From NCBI RefSeq assembly GCF_022836845.1, contig NZ_JAJNNZ010000006.1:124001-188000 (forward strand): a DNA stretch of 64,000 nucleotides, written 5' to 3'. Source of the stretch: Vibrio gelatinilyticus. Its GTDB lineage: Bacteria > Pseudomonadota > Gammaproteobacteria > Enterobacterales > Vibrionaceae. This document shows, in pieces, positions 34,463-42,458 of this stretch (position 1 is its first letter; every line of letters begins with the position of its first letter). The position numbers and the translations under genes were made by a program. Under the pieces are notes generated by a model. The model was not told the DNA's origin and searched no databases. It saw only the letters and a program-made list of their open reading frames with translations.

Positions 34463-35425
34463 TCAATCCCATTCTTTTTTGTGTCTAAACTTCTGCTTTT
34501 GCTTATCAGAAGAGTCTAGTTTTCCGGCGTATTGCAATGGCATCGCCGGACTAGACCATCGACCAAAATCTTGAATTTCAATGATATTTTGTCCGCTTTT
34601 CGCTCTTTTCTTCACTTGTCCGACTCGTCCCGACTGGCTTGAAAACTTGAGGTGTTCTGGAAGAGATAATAGGGCACTTGCCCGTCGCAAAATTCTATAT
34701 ATCGACGAATCATTAAGTTGACGTCCACTTAAGTTCCCGTGTCTATCAATCGAACAAAAGACGATATCGCCTTGTGCAGAACTCACCTCTAACCACTTTA
34801 TCATTGCAATCGAACCTTGTTCGCTCAATATATAAAGTTGATCACTGATCTCTATAGCCACTAAATTGGGCTCGATACGTAGGCTTGAGTGAGTGAGTTC
34901 TCTAAGTTCGTGTCTTTTTAGCGCACATTCATACATACAGAAATAGATGGCTAAATCACGAATATCTAAAGCCTCGTTACTTGTAAATAGGCGTTTGTTT
35001 AACTCATTTAAATGTTTGTCCGTAAAAGGGTTGGTTTCAACCGATTGGTGCTTTTCACTCGTTCTTAATTCAGAAAGGCTAAAGCCAACTTGCCTGTGGG
35101 ATGTTGGATCTTTAAAACCAAGAAGGTAGTGAAACATGCCAATAGTGATGACATAACGTCTAATAGAAGAGTATTTACGAGATTTACTTTGTTTATCGAT
35201 AAACCGACGAACTGCGGTAACTGATGCAGGAAGACTATTTACGTGCATCTCAACACAAAACTCATGAAAAAGTTGCCAATCCTTGCGAATTGCTAGCAGA
35301 GAACTGTGGGAATATTTTCCTGACGTCATTTCGTTCAGCAGTTCAAGGTTTATTGGCCTTGTAAGCGCGGCGAGATATTTATCAATTAGTTCCTGATCTA
35401 GGATTTTTGGTATATCTTTTTTCAT
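34463..35425 (-). CDS. Tyrosine-recombinase-like protein with altered catalytic residue
   Basis: A 320-residue integrase-like protein. An N-terminal SAM-like core-binding domain (about 30-115) is followed by a catalytic fold. The first arginine is in ALKRHELREL. The second motif is SSQSGRVG where HSLRVG is usual, so Arg II is kept but the histidine is Gln. GRWSSPAMPLQYAG gives the Trp (H/W position) and the nucleophilic Tyr. Activity may be reduced or changed. No attachment repeat or phage gene is adjacent, and the gene sits between ddl and yciH, a linkage I believe is shared with other vibrios. It may be domesticated. A DUF3319-like gene is divergent. Confidence 0.8.
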   Translation of the reverse strand: MKKDIPKILDQELIDKYLAALTRPINLELLNEMTSGKYSHSSLLAIRKDWQLFHEFCVEMHVNSLPASVTAVRRFIDKQSKSRKYSSIRRYVITIGMFHYLLGFKDPTSHRQVGFSLSELRTSEKHQSVETNPFTDKHLNELNKRLFTSNEALDIRDLAIYFCMYECALKRHELRELTHSSLRIEPNLVAIEISDQLYILSEQGSIAMIKWLEVSSAQGDIVFCSIDRHGNLSGRQLNDSSIYRILRRASALLSLPEHLKFSSQSGRVGQVKKRAKSGQNIIEIQDFGRWSSPAMPLQYAGKLDSSDKQKQKFRHKKEWD

Positions 35426-35516
35426 TTTGATGCACTATAACTTAATTGATAGCTAGATTATAGCTGTTAACATACTACAATACAAAGACATAGCGCAGAA
35501 CATAGAGAACGTCAGA

Positions 35517-35882
35517 ATGGCTTTAGCAAATTACAGAGGCTTTACTATAAAATCTGTTGGACAAAGCAATCAGATTTGGCAAGTCTCGATAAAGAAACGA
35601 GAGTTACAAGGTACGCTTACCAGCGTAAAGAAGAGTATAGATTGGTGGTGTGATACGGCATCATTGATTGATCCTTCATCTTTAGACGTACAAAACGAAA
35701 CGAAAACATCGGCATCTAAAGAATCATTCCATGGTTATACACTTAGTAATGATACAGGCGAGATTAATGGTTGGTATTGTATGTTTAATGGTAAACTAAT
35801 CAAAGGTGGTAAGCTTGCTATTCAAAGGCATATCGAAGCTTACTTAATCGCGAAACAAAAAGCAGAGCAATCAAGTAGATAG
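35517..35882 (+). CDS. DUF3319-like protein
   Basis: A 121-residue protein with two similar halves, each opening with a Y-x-G-F/Y-T strand (NYRGFTIKSV near 5, HGYTLSN near 72) followed by a tryptophan-containing strand and an amphipathic helix, which suggests an internal duplication. No signal or membrane helix is present. I relate it from memory to DUF3319 of vibrios. It lies one base before yciH, so they form an operon. The function is unknown. Confidence 0.75.
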   Translation: MALANYRGFTIKSVGQSNQIWQVSIKKRELQGTLTSVKKSIDWWCDTASLIDPSSLDVQNETKTSASKESFHGYTLSNDTGEINGWYCMFNGKLIKGGKLAIQRHIEAYLIAKQKAEQSSR

Positions 35883-35883
35883 A

Positions 35884-36195
35884 ATGACTTTAGTATACTC
35901 AACAGAAACTGGAAGAATTAAACCAGAAGAAACAAAACCAGTTCGTCCAAAAGGTGATGGTGTAGTACGCATTATCAAGCAAACCAAAGGACGTAAAGGT
36001 AAAGGCGTTTCAATTGTAACTGGCTTAGATCTTGATGATACCGCACTTAAGTTACTAGCAGCAGAACTTAAGAAAACCTGTGGATGTGGCGGTTCTGTTA
36101 AAGATGGCAACATTGAGATCCAGGGCGATGTACGCGATAAGCTTAAATTGACCCTTGAGAAAAAAGGCCACACTGTAAAATTATCCGGTGGTTAA
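35884..36195 (+). CDS. yciH: YciH, SUI1/eIF1-family translation factor
   Basis: A 103-residue protein with the SUI1 domain: GVVRIIKQTKGRKGKGVSIV, then LKLLAAELKKTCGCGGSVKD and a closing RDKLKLTLEKKGHTVK. The basic loop matches the part of eIF1 that touches the ribosome. Bacterial YciH can influence start-site fidelity, but its physiological role is not settled. It is the second gene of the DUF3319-yciH pair. Confidence 0.93.
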   Translation: MTLVYSTETGRIKPEETKPVRPKGDGVVRIIKQTKGRKGKGVSIVTGLDLDDTALKLLAAELKKTCGCGGSVKDGNIEIQGDVRDKLKLTLEKKGHTVKLSGG

Positions 36196-36206
36196 TGATT
36201 GGGTGC

Positions 36207-36244
36207 TAATAACTAGCTGTAGCAAAATTTGCGGCTAGTTATTA
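36207..36244 (+). terminator. Terminator-like hairpin after yciH
   Basis: TAATAACTAGC and GCTAGTTATTA pair perfectly around a loop that itself contains GCAAAATTTGC. The following sequence is A/T-rich rather than a pure T run. Confidence 0.6.
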
Positions 36245-36529
36245 TTTAGTGTTTAGAACAAAATTGGTTAGTCTTTCATAATAATTTCCAGATGGTAATC
36301 GAAAGATTAACAGATTGATTATTATATACTTTATGGTAAATAAGGTTAAATTAAGTATTTTGAATATCACCGAAAGAAGAAATACACAGTAAGAAGAAAT
36401 AGCGGCATAAGAGTGAAGTACCGGTTAATAGGCATATACGAACTTAGATCTCATTTAACATAATATACATAATGCGCATAGGGATTGTAAGAGCAATATA
36501 GTAATGTTTGGTTTGAGAAACTTTAAAAT
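36245..36529. other. A+T-rich spacer before the transposase remnant
   Basis: No gene, operator or clear hairpin is seen here. The composition is more A+T-rich than in the genes on either side. Confidence 0.4.
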
Positions 36530-36567
36530 GTCCTCCTAAGCTTAAAACATTACTTAGCTTCGAGGAC
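36530..36567. repeat. Inverted repeat at the 5' edge of the transposase remnant
   Basis: GTCCTC-CTAAGCT pairs with AGCTTCG-AGGAC (with small bulges) across 12 bases, just ahead of the remnant's start codon. It may be a remaining element end or a regulatory hairpin of the insertion sequence. Confidence 0.45.
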
Positions 36568-36575
36568 CTAAACTG

Positions 36576-37250
36576 ATGTTAATTGCTATGAGTGATAACG
36601 AGATTAATCGATTCAAAGTCCCAACAGATGTGCGAGAAAAACGCTTACGACAAATCGACGCTGCTGATATTTTAAATATCTCTACTCGACATGTCAGACG
36701 CTTGCTAAATCAACTTTTAACTTATGCTTGGCACTCATCTTGTGGTCGTCCAAGCAACCGCCGCTATGATAACTCTCGGAGGATCACAATCTGACTGTTT
36801 CTAAAGAAACGCTCCGTCAATGGATGATCGCTGACGGCCTTTAGACTCCTCACACCAAGCGAAAGCCTAGGGTCTATCAGCCTCACTTCGTCGTGATTGT
36901 CTCGGTGAACTCTTTCAAATCGATGGCTCACACCATGATTGGTTTGAAGGACGCAGTGACAAGTGCTGCCTACTGGTCTTCATCGATGATGCGACTGGTC
37001 GCTTGATGAACTTAAGATTCAGTAAAATCGAATCGGCGTTGGATTACATGTTGGCAATCCACGAATACCTTCATGAGCATAGTAATCTGGTTACTTTCTA
37101 CAGCGATAAACACTCGACTTTTCATGTAAAACAAGAAAAACACAAATAAGTAGGTCAAACTCAGTACGGTCGAGTAATAAAAGAGCTTAGAATTTAGATT
37201 ATCTGTACCAATAGTTCACAGGGTTCAGTTCGTCGAGAAAGTGTTCTATT
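36576..37250 (+). pseudogene. Decayed DDE transposase (ISNCY-like)
   Basis: An intact start gives the helix-turn-helix part (RLRQIDAADILNISTRHVRRLL), then frameshifts and stops break the frame. Recognisable pieces continue in other frames: LTVSKETLRQWMIADGL, GELFQIDGSHHDWFEGR (first catalytic Asp), CLLVFIDDATGR, ESALDYMLAIHEYLHEH, VTFYSDKHSTFHV (second Asp region) and, after more stops, QYGRVIKEL. The order is that of an ISNCY/IS1202-type transposase. Only about half of the usual length remains, so the copy is dead. Confidence 0.85.
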
Positions 37251-37658
37251 TTAATCGATTTTTTGCACATTTAAAGAATGGTTTGATTAAGGATAACAGT
37301 AGTAATTTAATTAGTTAAACAAACTGTTAGTATAGCCTAGCTGATTAACGGCATCATAAACAGTCAGATGTCACACTGTAACTTAAATCAATAATATAGC
37401 ATCCACTTGTCGGGACGCTACAAGTAGCTTTAGCGTTTGGCTTAGTTAGTATGGTTAGGATGTTTGCGGGTTATTTACGAGCACGGTAGCAAATTATTGT
37501 TAGCTACCAACGATTAGTTATAGTGCATTAGTTTTACTTCTTCGTGTTCTACATGTAACTAGCGGAATGGCCATAGTTTTACCGCTCTATATGGTAAATA
37601 CTCACTATCGCGTGAGGCCTTGTGTTAACGCCAGTATTTTTCACTACCCCGTTCTGTT

Positions 37659-37701
37659 CCACTTAAGACTAGTGTAATAAAATTACACTAGTCTTAAGTG
37701 G
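37659..37701. repeat. Perfect 20-bp inverted repeat with AAA loop
   Basis: Positions 37659-37678 and 37682-37701 are exact reverse complements (outer CCACTTAAG, inner TGTAAT) with a three-base loop. It has no T tract, so it is not an ordinary terminator. Confidence 0.9.
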
Positions 37702-37751
37702 ATTCTACCTCTCAGTCGATTATTCTGCTCTAAGTGACTGAAAGGTAGAAT
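37702..37751. repeat. Second inverted repeat directly after the first
   Basis: ATTCTACCTCTCAGTC (37702-37717) pairs with GACTGAAAGGTAGAAT (37736-37751) with one mismatch around an 18-base loop. It abuts the perfect palindrome without a gap. Confidence 0.8.
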
Positions 37752-37847
37752 AATTAACGTGTAGACATTGTTTGGTATGTGTTTTGATATGAAGGCAATG
37801 CACAATTGCGTATCTATTGTAATTTTGAATGGTTAATTGTCGGGCAC

Positions 37848-37871
37848 AAAAAAGAGCCCTAAAGGGCTCTT
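37848..37871 (-). terminator. Terminator of the vxr operon
   Basis: On the minus strand AAGAGCCC and GGGCTCTT pair around TTTA and run into six T, 40 bases after the vxrE stop. Confidence 0.92.
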
Positions 37872-37910
37872 AATAATGTTTATGCCAAATATTAGTTTTG
37901 GTTTGGCTTT

Positions 37911-38057
37911 TTAATCAGTTTTTTGTTCAGCTCTAATTTTCTCGGCTACGATTTTAATGGCTTCAGCAGTGCTGATCCCTTGCTGCATTAGAACTTGAAT
38001 TTGTTCAACTGCTTTTTGTTGCTCTTCATGAGACAACGTTGGTAAGTCGTTTAACAT
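37911..38057 (-). CDS. vxrE: YoaH-family (UPF0181) small protein, VxrE
   Basis: A 48-residue protein with GAGGG seven bases ahead of its [23 protein letters not shown] followed by [16 protein letters not shown] matches the UPF0181/YoaH family: two helices, cytoplasmic, function unknown. It is the last gene of the operon and corresponds by position to VCA0569 (VxrE) of V. cholerae. The operon terminator follows at once. The gene is easily missed because of its length. Confidence 0.85.
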   Translation of the reverse strand: MLNDLPTLSHEEQQKAVEQIQVLMQQGISTAEAIKIVAEKIRAEQKTD

Positions 38058-38114
38058 GTGCCCTCCCCTAGATCACGGCGACTATAAAGCAAAATACAAA
38101 TGATGCATAGTGTT

Positions 38115-39257
38115 TTAGTAAGACGCGGCAAGGTTTAAATAGGCGCCCATCGCGTTCTTCGATGTATAGCTCGCTGCAACGTGAATATCAAATAGATTTA
38201 GCGGACTTAAACCAATACCGGCCGTTACCGTATCTTCTGTATCACGTGCCATGTTTCTAATATATCCAGCTCTTAGCTGAATCTGTCTAACAAGATCAAC
38301 TTCTAAACCTGCTCTTAGTGCCTGTGTATCATCATCAAATGAAGAGAACTTTTCAGCTTTGTTTAGATCATAATCTACAGAGAATTGAAAGTAGTCTGCT
38401 ACAAAGCCGGCACCAACGGTATACACAGGGTTCATTTTATATATGTCACCGTAATGAATATCTCGTCCACCTACATTAATGGTACCAGACGCTGTTTGTA
38501 TTTCTCTGGCCATTAGATTCTTAGCAGAAAAGCCTACTCTCATCGGTCCGTGAAACCATAGAGCCCCCGCATCTAAGTTAAATGCGGTTTCGCCCAATGA
38601 ACTCTCTTTAATGTTTTCGAGTTGAAATTCGTTAAGTGTGTTCACTGACGTAAAAGTATAAACTCTTTGAATTTTGGGAGAGATGCCAAAAGAAAAATGT
38701 TGCCCGAAAAGTGTTTGGTACTTAGCAAGTGACACACCAACTTCCGCAATGCCGACTGACATTGTTTTTACTCCGCTTCGAGTTACTCGTTCAGCGGTAT
38801 TTGAACCTGTTGTATCAATATCTGGCGCCGCAAAATTTTCCGTGTATGCCTGACCATAAATGGTAGCAGCGAGTAATCGATTTGGGATACCAAACGCAAC
38901 CGCCGCACCTATATCAATTTTAGCATCGGTCCCTTCTAGTCCATTTAGAGCAGAATCGACATCCTCAGGGCTACCACCATTGTTCATCAAGTTAACAACG
39001 TTATCGATCTTATCAAGCATCTGATACTCATCATTGTAGTTGAGTCCCAATGCTGGAATTATCATTCCAGCGTCGTCATTTCTACGATAGATTGCTGTAA
39101 GTGCGGGGTTATAAAATGGAGCCGTAAGATAAGAGCCAGACACCACACCAACACCTCCCATTCCCGCACCGCGCGCATCTACAGTATTAGTAGCTGCATT
39201 TGCAAAAGTAGAAGCAGTAATCGTGGCAATGGCGAAGAGTTTTAAATTTATTGTCAT
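38115..39257 (-). CDS. vxrD: TraF-like outer-membrane barrel protein, VxrD
   Basis: A 380-residue exported protein. The signal peptide ends near ANA (residue 20), and alternating beta strands with a terminal aromatic (LNLAASY) suggest a FadL/OMPP1-type outer-membrane barrel. DARGAGMGGVGVVSGSYL near 28-45 is the typical opening of the conjugal-transfer TraF (PF13729) family, named after plasmid TraF but common on chromosomes. By order it is VxrD. Its part in the Vxr response is unknown; I infer no conjugation role because no other tra gene is present. Confidence 0.85.
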   Translation of the reverse strand: MTINLKLFAIATITASTFANAATNTVDARGAGMGGVGVVSGSYLTAPFYNPALTAIYRRNDDAGMIIPALGLNYNDEYQMLDKIDNVVNLMNNGGSPEDVDSALNGLEGTDAKIDIGAAVAFGIPNRLLAATIYGQAYTENFAAPDIDTTGSNTAERVTRSGVKTMSVGIAEVGVSLAKYQTLFGQHFSFGISPKIQRVYTFTSVNTLNEFQLENIKESSLGETAFNLDAGALWFHGPMRVGFSAKNLMAREIQTASGTINVGGRDIHYGDIYKMNPVYTVGAGFVADYFQFSVDYDLNKAEKFSSFDDDTQALRAGLEVDLVRQIQLRAGYIRNMARDTEDTVTAGIGLSPLNLFDIHVAASYTSKNAMGAYLNLAASY

Positions 39258-39334
39258 TGTAGAGAAGCCGTTAATTCCTTTATAAAATATTAACGGCTTT
39301 TAGTTTGAAAACTTTAACTGATTTGTATAGAAAT

Positions 39335-40213
39335 TCATTCCTCTGGAGAAACATCTAACGTTTTACTAATTATTTGAGAACGGACAAAAAGAATCGGCCC
39401 TTGCCATCGACTTTGTTTTATCGATACAGCAATGACATAGCGGTCTGGTTCTATATCTTTTGCCTCGAGTTGACTTGGGTATTCTGATTCGTACTCTTTT
39501 CCCCACACTTGAGTGTATTTTCCATCGACATAATCGTACAAGGCAACTTCCAGTTTAGGCAAAGGACAGTAAGGGTTTAAAAGAGCATTTTTCTCAATAC
39601 GCCACTTGTCCTTTGCTGCCCAGCGTACACTCTGCTTCAAGGCTTGGTCTGAAAAAATAAGCCATTGATTCCAAGACTCCCCGCTTTCAAGAGTCACTTG
39701 AATACTATATAAACCGACTTCTAAAGGACCTGCTAGATTGTAACGAATTCCGTAACGAGAAAACTTATTGACAGCGTCTCCCTTAATGGTTTCATAACCT
39801 TCTGAATCATTTGATATTTTTTTATCAACCCACTTTAACAGCTGGATTTGATTTATTTTGGATAACGAGTCTATATCGACCGATGTAGTGAATGTATCAC
39901 GGCCTGGGCTTTGTGCAGATTGCTGGCTTATGGTCACGGACCGTAACCAAACTGGAAGGGGTTCACTCGACAATCCTTTACCACAATCGACTTCAAGGGA
40001 TTGAAGAAATACTCTATTAATATGAGATTTTATACTTTTCGATTGTTTGTGTTGCCACACTTCAACTAGAGCGTTATACATTGCTTCTAGATCTTTATTC
40101 AACAAATATCGATGGACCTGGGTCAAAGGAGTATTTGTTTCAAACCAATCAGCGCCTTTAACTGAAGGCGCTAATAGTGTGAGTAATGCTAGGGCTGAGA
40201 AAAACTTTTTCAT
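39335..40213 (-). CDS. vxrC: DUF2861 periplasmic protein, VxrC
   Basis: A 292-residue protein with a signal peptide (MKKFFSALALLTLLAPSVKG) and a soluble periplasmic body without membrane helices. It matches DUF2861, the family of VxrC. Its ATG shares one base with the vxrB stop (TAATG), so translation is coupled to the regulator. A periplasmic accessory protein beside a sensor kinase often adjusts signal input, but for VxrC this is inference. Confidence 0.88.
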   Translation of the reverse strand: MKKFFSALALLTLLAPSVKGADWFETNTPLTQVHRYLLNKDLEAMYNALVEVWQHKQSKSIKSHINRVFLQSLEVDCGKGLSSEPLPVWLRSVTISQQSAQSPGRDTFTTSVDIDSLSKINQIQLLKWVDKKISNDSEGYETIKGDAVNKFSRYGIRYNLAGPLEVGLYSIQVTLESGESWNQWLIFSDQALKQSVRWAAKDKWRIEKNALLNPYCPLPKLEVALYDYVDGKYTQVWGKEYESEYPSQLEAKDIEPDRYVIAVSIKQSRWQGPILFVRSQIISKTLDVSPEE

Positions 40214-40872
40214 TAGCCCTTCATTTTATATCCAACACCACGAAGTGTTTCAATTTCTAAGCCTGGTAACTTCTGGCGTAGCTGAAGTACATGCGTATCG
40301 ACCGTTCGAGTTGTAGGGAAATGGTTGTAACCCCAGACATGATCAAGTAGCTCGTCACGTGTGAATACACGACCAAGATTGCTCGCTAAAAACAGCAGCA
40401 AATCAAACTCGGTACGAGTGAGCGTAATCATTTCGTCTTTGTAAATCACTTCACGTGTTGCTTTATCAATAACCAAATTTTGGGTTGATACTTTTGACGC
40501 GTCATCAGTTTCTGACTCGGGTGCTCTAAGTTGCGCACGAATTCGTGCGAAAAGTTCAGCCTCTGCAAAAGGTTTGGTTAGGTAATCGCTCGCACCTGAG
40601 TCCAGCCCCCTTACTTTATCTTTGACTGTAACGAGTGCAGTAAGCAAAATCACGGGTACATCTTTAATTGTTTTCCAGCCTGGTAGGTGTTCAACTGAAT
40701 CACCATCGGGTAATTGCCTATCGAGAATAACCAAGTCTGCTTCAGCCCAATGCTGCTCCACATCAGCGATCATTTCAGCGTGCAGGCAATTATAACCAGC
40801 TAACTCTAGACTAACTAGAAGTCCGTCAGCTAGATTCTTGTCATCTTCAACAAGTAGCAGTGTCTGTTTCAC
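40213..40872 (-). CDS. vxrB: OmpR-family response regulator VxrB (WigR)
   Basis: A 219-residue regulator. The receiver has the acid pair E9-D10-D11, phosphorylation Asp D51 (LVILDRQLPDG), the switch Thr in LLTALV and the Lys in YLTKPFAEAE. The C-terminal winged helix has TRTEFDLLLFLASNLGRVFT and RTVDTHVLQLRQKL. The GTG at 40872 is the start, with GGAG seven bases ahead; the frame is open further upstream inside vxrA. It overlaps the vxrA end by 26 bases. In V. cholerae VxrB controls type VI secretion, cell-wall synthesis and biofilm genes. Confidence 0.92.
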   Translation of the reverse strand: MKQTLLLVEDDKNLADGLLVSLELAGYNCLHAEMIADVEQHWAEADLVILDRQLPDGDSVEHLPGWKTIKDVPVILLTALVTVKDKVRGLDSGASDYLTKPFAEAELFARIRAQLRAPESETDDASKVSTQNLVIDKATREVIYKDEMITLTRTEFDLLLFLASNLGRVFTRDELLDHVWGYNHFPTTRTVDTHVLQLRQKLPGLEIETLRGVGYKMKG

Positions 40873-42301
40873 AAGGTATCTCCAAAATAAATGTTGTTGG
40901 TGGACCGATGAGGGACATTTTCCCACCCATTCGTCCAACCATCGATTCGACAATCGTAAGGCCGAGTCCTAAGCCACTTTTACTTACGAACGGTTTTCGC
41001 AAAGTTCGCCAATCCCTTGTGGTTAGCTTCCCTTGGTCAATAACTTCAATACGAATGGATTTCTCTCGCGTTACGACATTAAGGGTCACTGGTGCCACGC
41101 CATATTTGATAGCATTGCGGATTAGATTATCGATACATGTTCCTAACCAATATATATTGATTTTAGCCGCTATATCTTGGTTAATAGTCAAGTTAACGTC
41201 AGCATCGAACTCATCTTCCGCTTTAAACCTTAACCATTCTTCTACTGAAGGAATCCATTCGGTGGCTAAAGGTCGACTATCAGATTGAAGATAGTCCTTA
41301 CTTGCTTCTGCTAGTTGCCGTAATCGTCGGGTATCTTCGCACAAGCGTCTGAATTCATCATAAACCGATTCAGGTAAACGCTCAAATTCTCGGCGGAAAC
41401 CTTCTACAGTTAGCGATAGGCTAGCGATAGGTGTTCTCAATTCATGAGTAAGAATTTGCAAAACCAGCATTCTACTTTTTAATTCTTGTCTTTTGGCATT
41501 CCATCGATAGATCACCCAGCCAACTACTAATAAGATATTGGCGATGATCAAACTGATCATACTGACCCGCAGTAAATCAGAATGATCTTCAACTTCCCAG
41601 CATAAATTGCCTCGTTGAACAAAACAGGTGTTTGTTTCTGAGGACAATTTGAAACTCAACCCAGCCTTTTTAATGTTATCTTTCCATAGGCTTGGCTCAA
41701 ATAAATAGTATTGATTTCCACGTCTTAGCCACAACTCATTGTTTTCAATAAACATCGTTGATCCGCGGATAAGAGAAATCACTGTTTTTTCGTCCATGAC
41801 TTGAAGACGACCAAGTAATGAAGTGGGCATATCAATTCGGCGTTCTTTTATGTGCATGTACTTATGCAGTTCGTCGGACATTTCCGGGTACTTTGCAATA
41901 TACCGAGCCGCATACGTTCCGCCTCCTGGATGGATCAAGCCGCTACGTGCAAACCATTTTTTAGAGAGTTTTCTTCCAGCACACATTGCTCGAGTAAAAA
42001 CTAAAGGTTCAGTAATCAATGGGCTTAAAGGTAATGTTCCACTGCAATTTTGAGCCAACTTATAAAGTAGTTGGATTTCCTTTAAAGGATACTTAGATGT
42101 TTGTGGCAACATTGAAAGAGGTGTCAGTAACTGGGTAGGGAAATCAGCCTGAATCACACGGATATCGTAAGAAGCTGTGGCCTTGTCAAAATCAAAAAGC
42201 CCCACAAAATTATCGATTCTTTCAGGTAGGGATTCAGCTCTTGCTCCGAGAGAAAGAAAGACAGTTGTCATTAATGCAAGAAATCTGAACGTTTTATTCA
42301 A
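40847..42301 (-). CDS. vxrA: Sensor histidine kinase VxrA (WigK)
   Basis: A membrane kinase of about 484 residues. A signal or first membrane segment, a periplasmic sensor region of about 220 residues with four cysteines and a transmembrane helix (about 247-265) come first. The H box ILTHELRTPIASLSL (His near 286) follows, then the N box NLIRNAIKYG and the G box SGLGLGLTIVESM. By homology it senses cell-wall damage and phosphorylates VxrB. The start is uncertain: the TTG at 42301 gives the best signal peptide, but a GTG at 42373 is in frame and neither has a clear ribosome site. It is separated from pntB by a terminator, so its promoter should lie at about 42302-42413. Confidence 0.88.
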   Translation of the reverse strand: MNKTFRFLALMTTVFLSLGARAESLPERIDNFVGLFDFDKATASYDIRVIQADFPTQLLTPLSMLPQTSKYPLKEIQLLYKLAQNCSGTLPLSPLITEPLVFTRAMCAGRKLSKKWFARSGLIHPGGGTYAARYIAKYPEMSDELHKYMHIKERRIDMPTSLLGRLQVMDEKTVISLIRGSTMFIENNELWLRRGNQYYLFEPSLWKDNIKKAGLSFKLSSETNTCFVQRGNLCWEVEDHSDLLRVSMISLIIANILLVVGWVIYRWNAKRQELKSRMLVLQILTHELRTPIASLSLTVEGFRREFERLPESVYDEFRRLCEDTRRLRQLAEASKDYLQSDSRPLATEWIPSVEEWLRFKAEDEFDADVNLTINQDIAAKINIYWLGTCIDNLIRNAIKYGVAPVTLNVVTREKSIRIEVIDQGKLTTRDWRTLRKPFVSKSGLGLGLTIVESMVGRMGGKMSLIGPPTTFILEIPCETDTATC

Positions 42302-42413
42302 AGTAGATAATCTATATATTGAGAAGTCGGCCTGTTTATTGGCTATTATCGGCAACAATTCAAAACAGTGCACGTTAAATCTGTGTCAAACCTTCTTTTT
42401 GGCTTAGATTGAA

Positions 42414-42440
42414 GAAAAAAAAGCCAGCTAGCGCTGGCTT
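42414..42440 (-). terminator. Terminator of pntAB
   Basis: On the minus strand AAGCCAGC and GCTGGCTT pair around GCTA and run into a T tract, about 20 bases after the pntB stop and ahead of vxrA. Confidence 0.92.
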
Positions 42441-42458
42441 ATCTAAATTATTTAGATG

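Larger units (their letters stand above)
37251..37847. other. Gene-free scar region with palindromes
   Basis: No gene can be supported in about 600 bases between the transposase remnant and the vxr operon terminator. Small frames, such as a 36-codon one near 37569, have no ribosome site. The two inverted repeats listed separately are the only clear structures. Confidence 0.5.

Noticed and set aside
37569..37679. 36-codon frame in the scar region
   Set aside because: It has no ribosome site and runs into the perfect palindrome.
37624..37760. Integron attC site around the palindromes
   Set aside because: The GTTRRRY core pair and the usual extrahelical-base layout could not be found, and no cassette genes or integron integrase are present.
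38115..39257. Conjugation function for the TraF-like protein
   Set aside because: No other transfer gene is in the window and the protein lies in the vxr operon, where TraF-type barrels are chromosomal.
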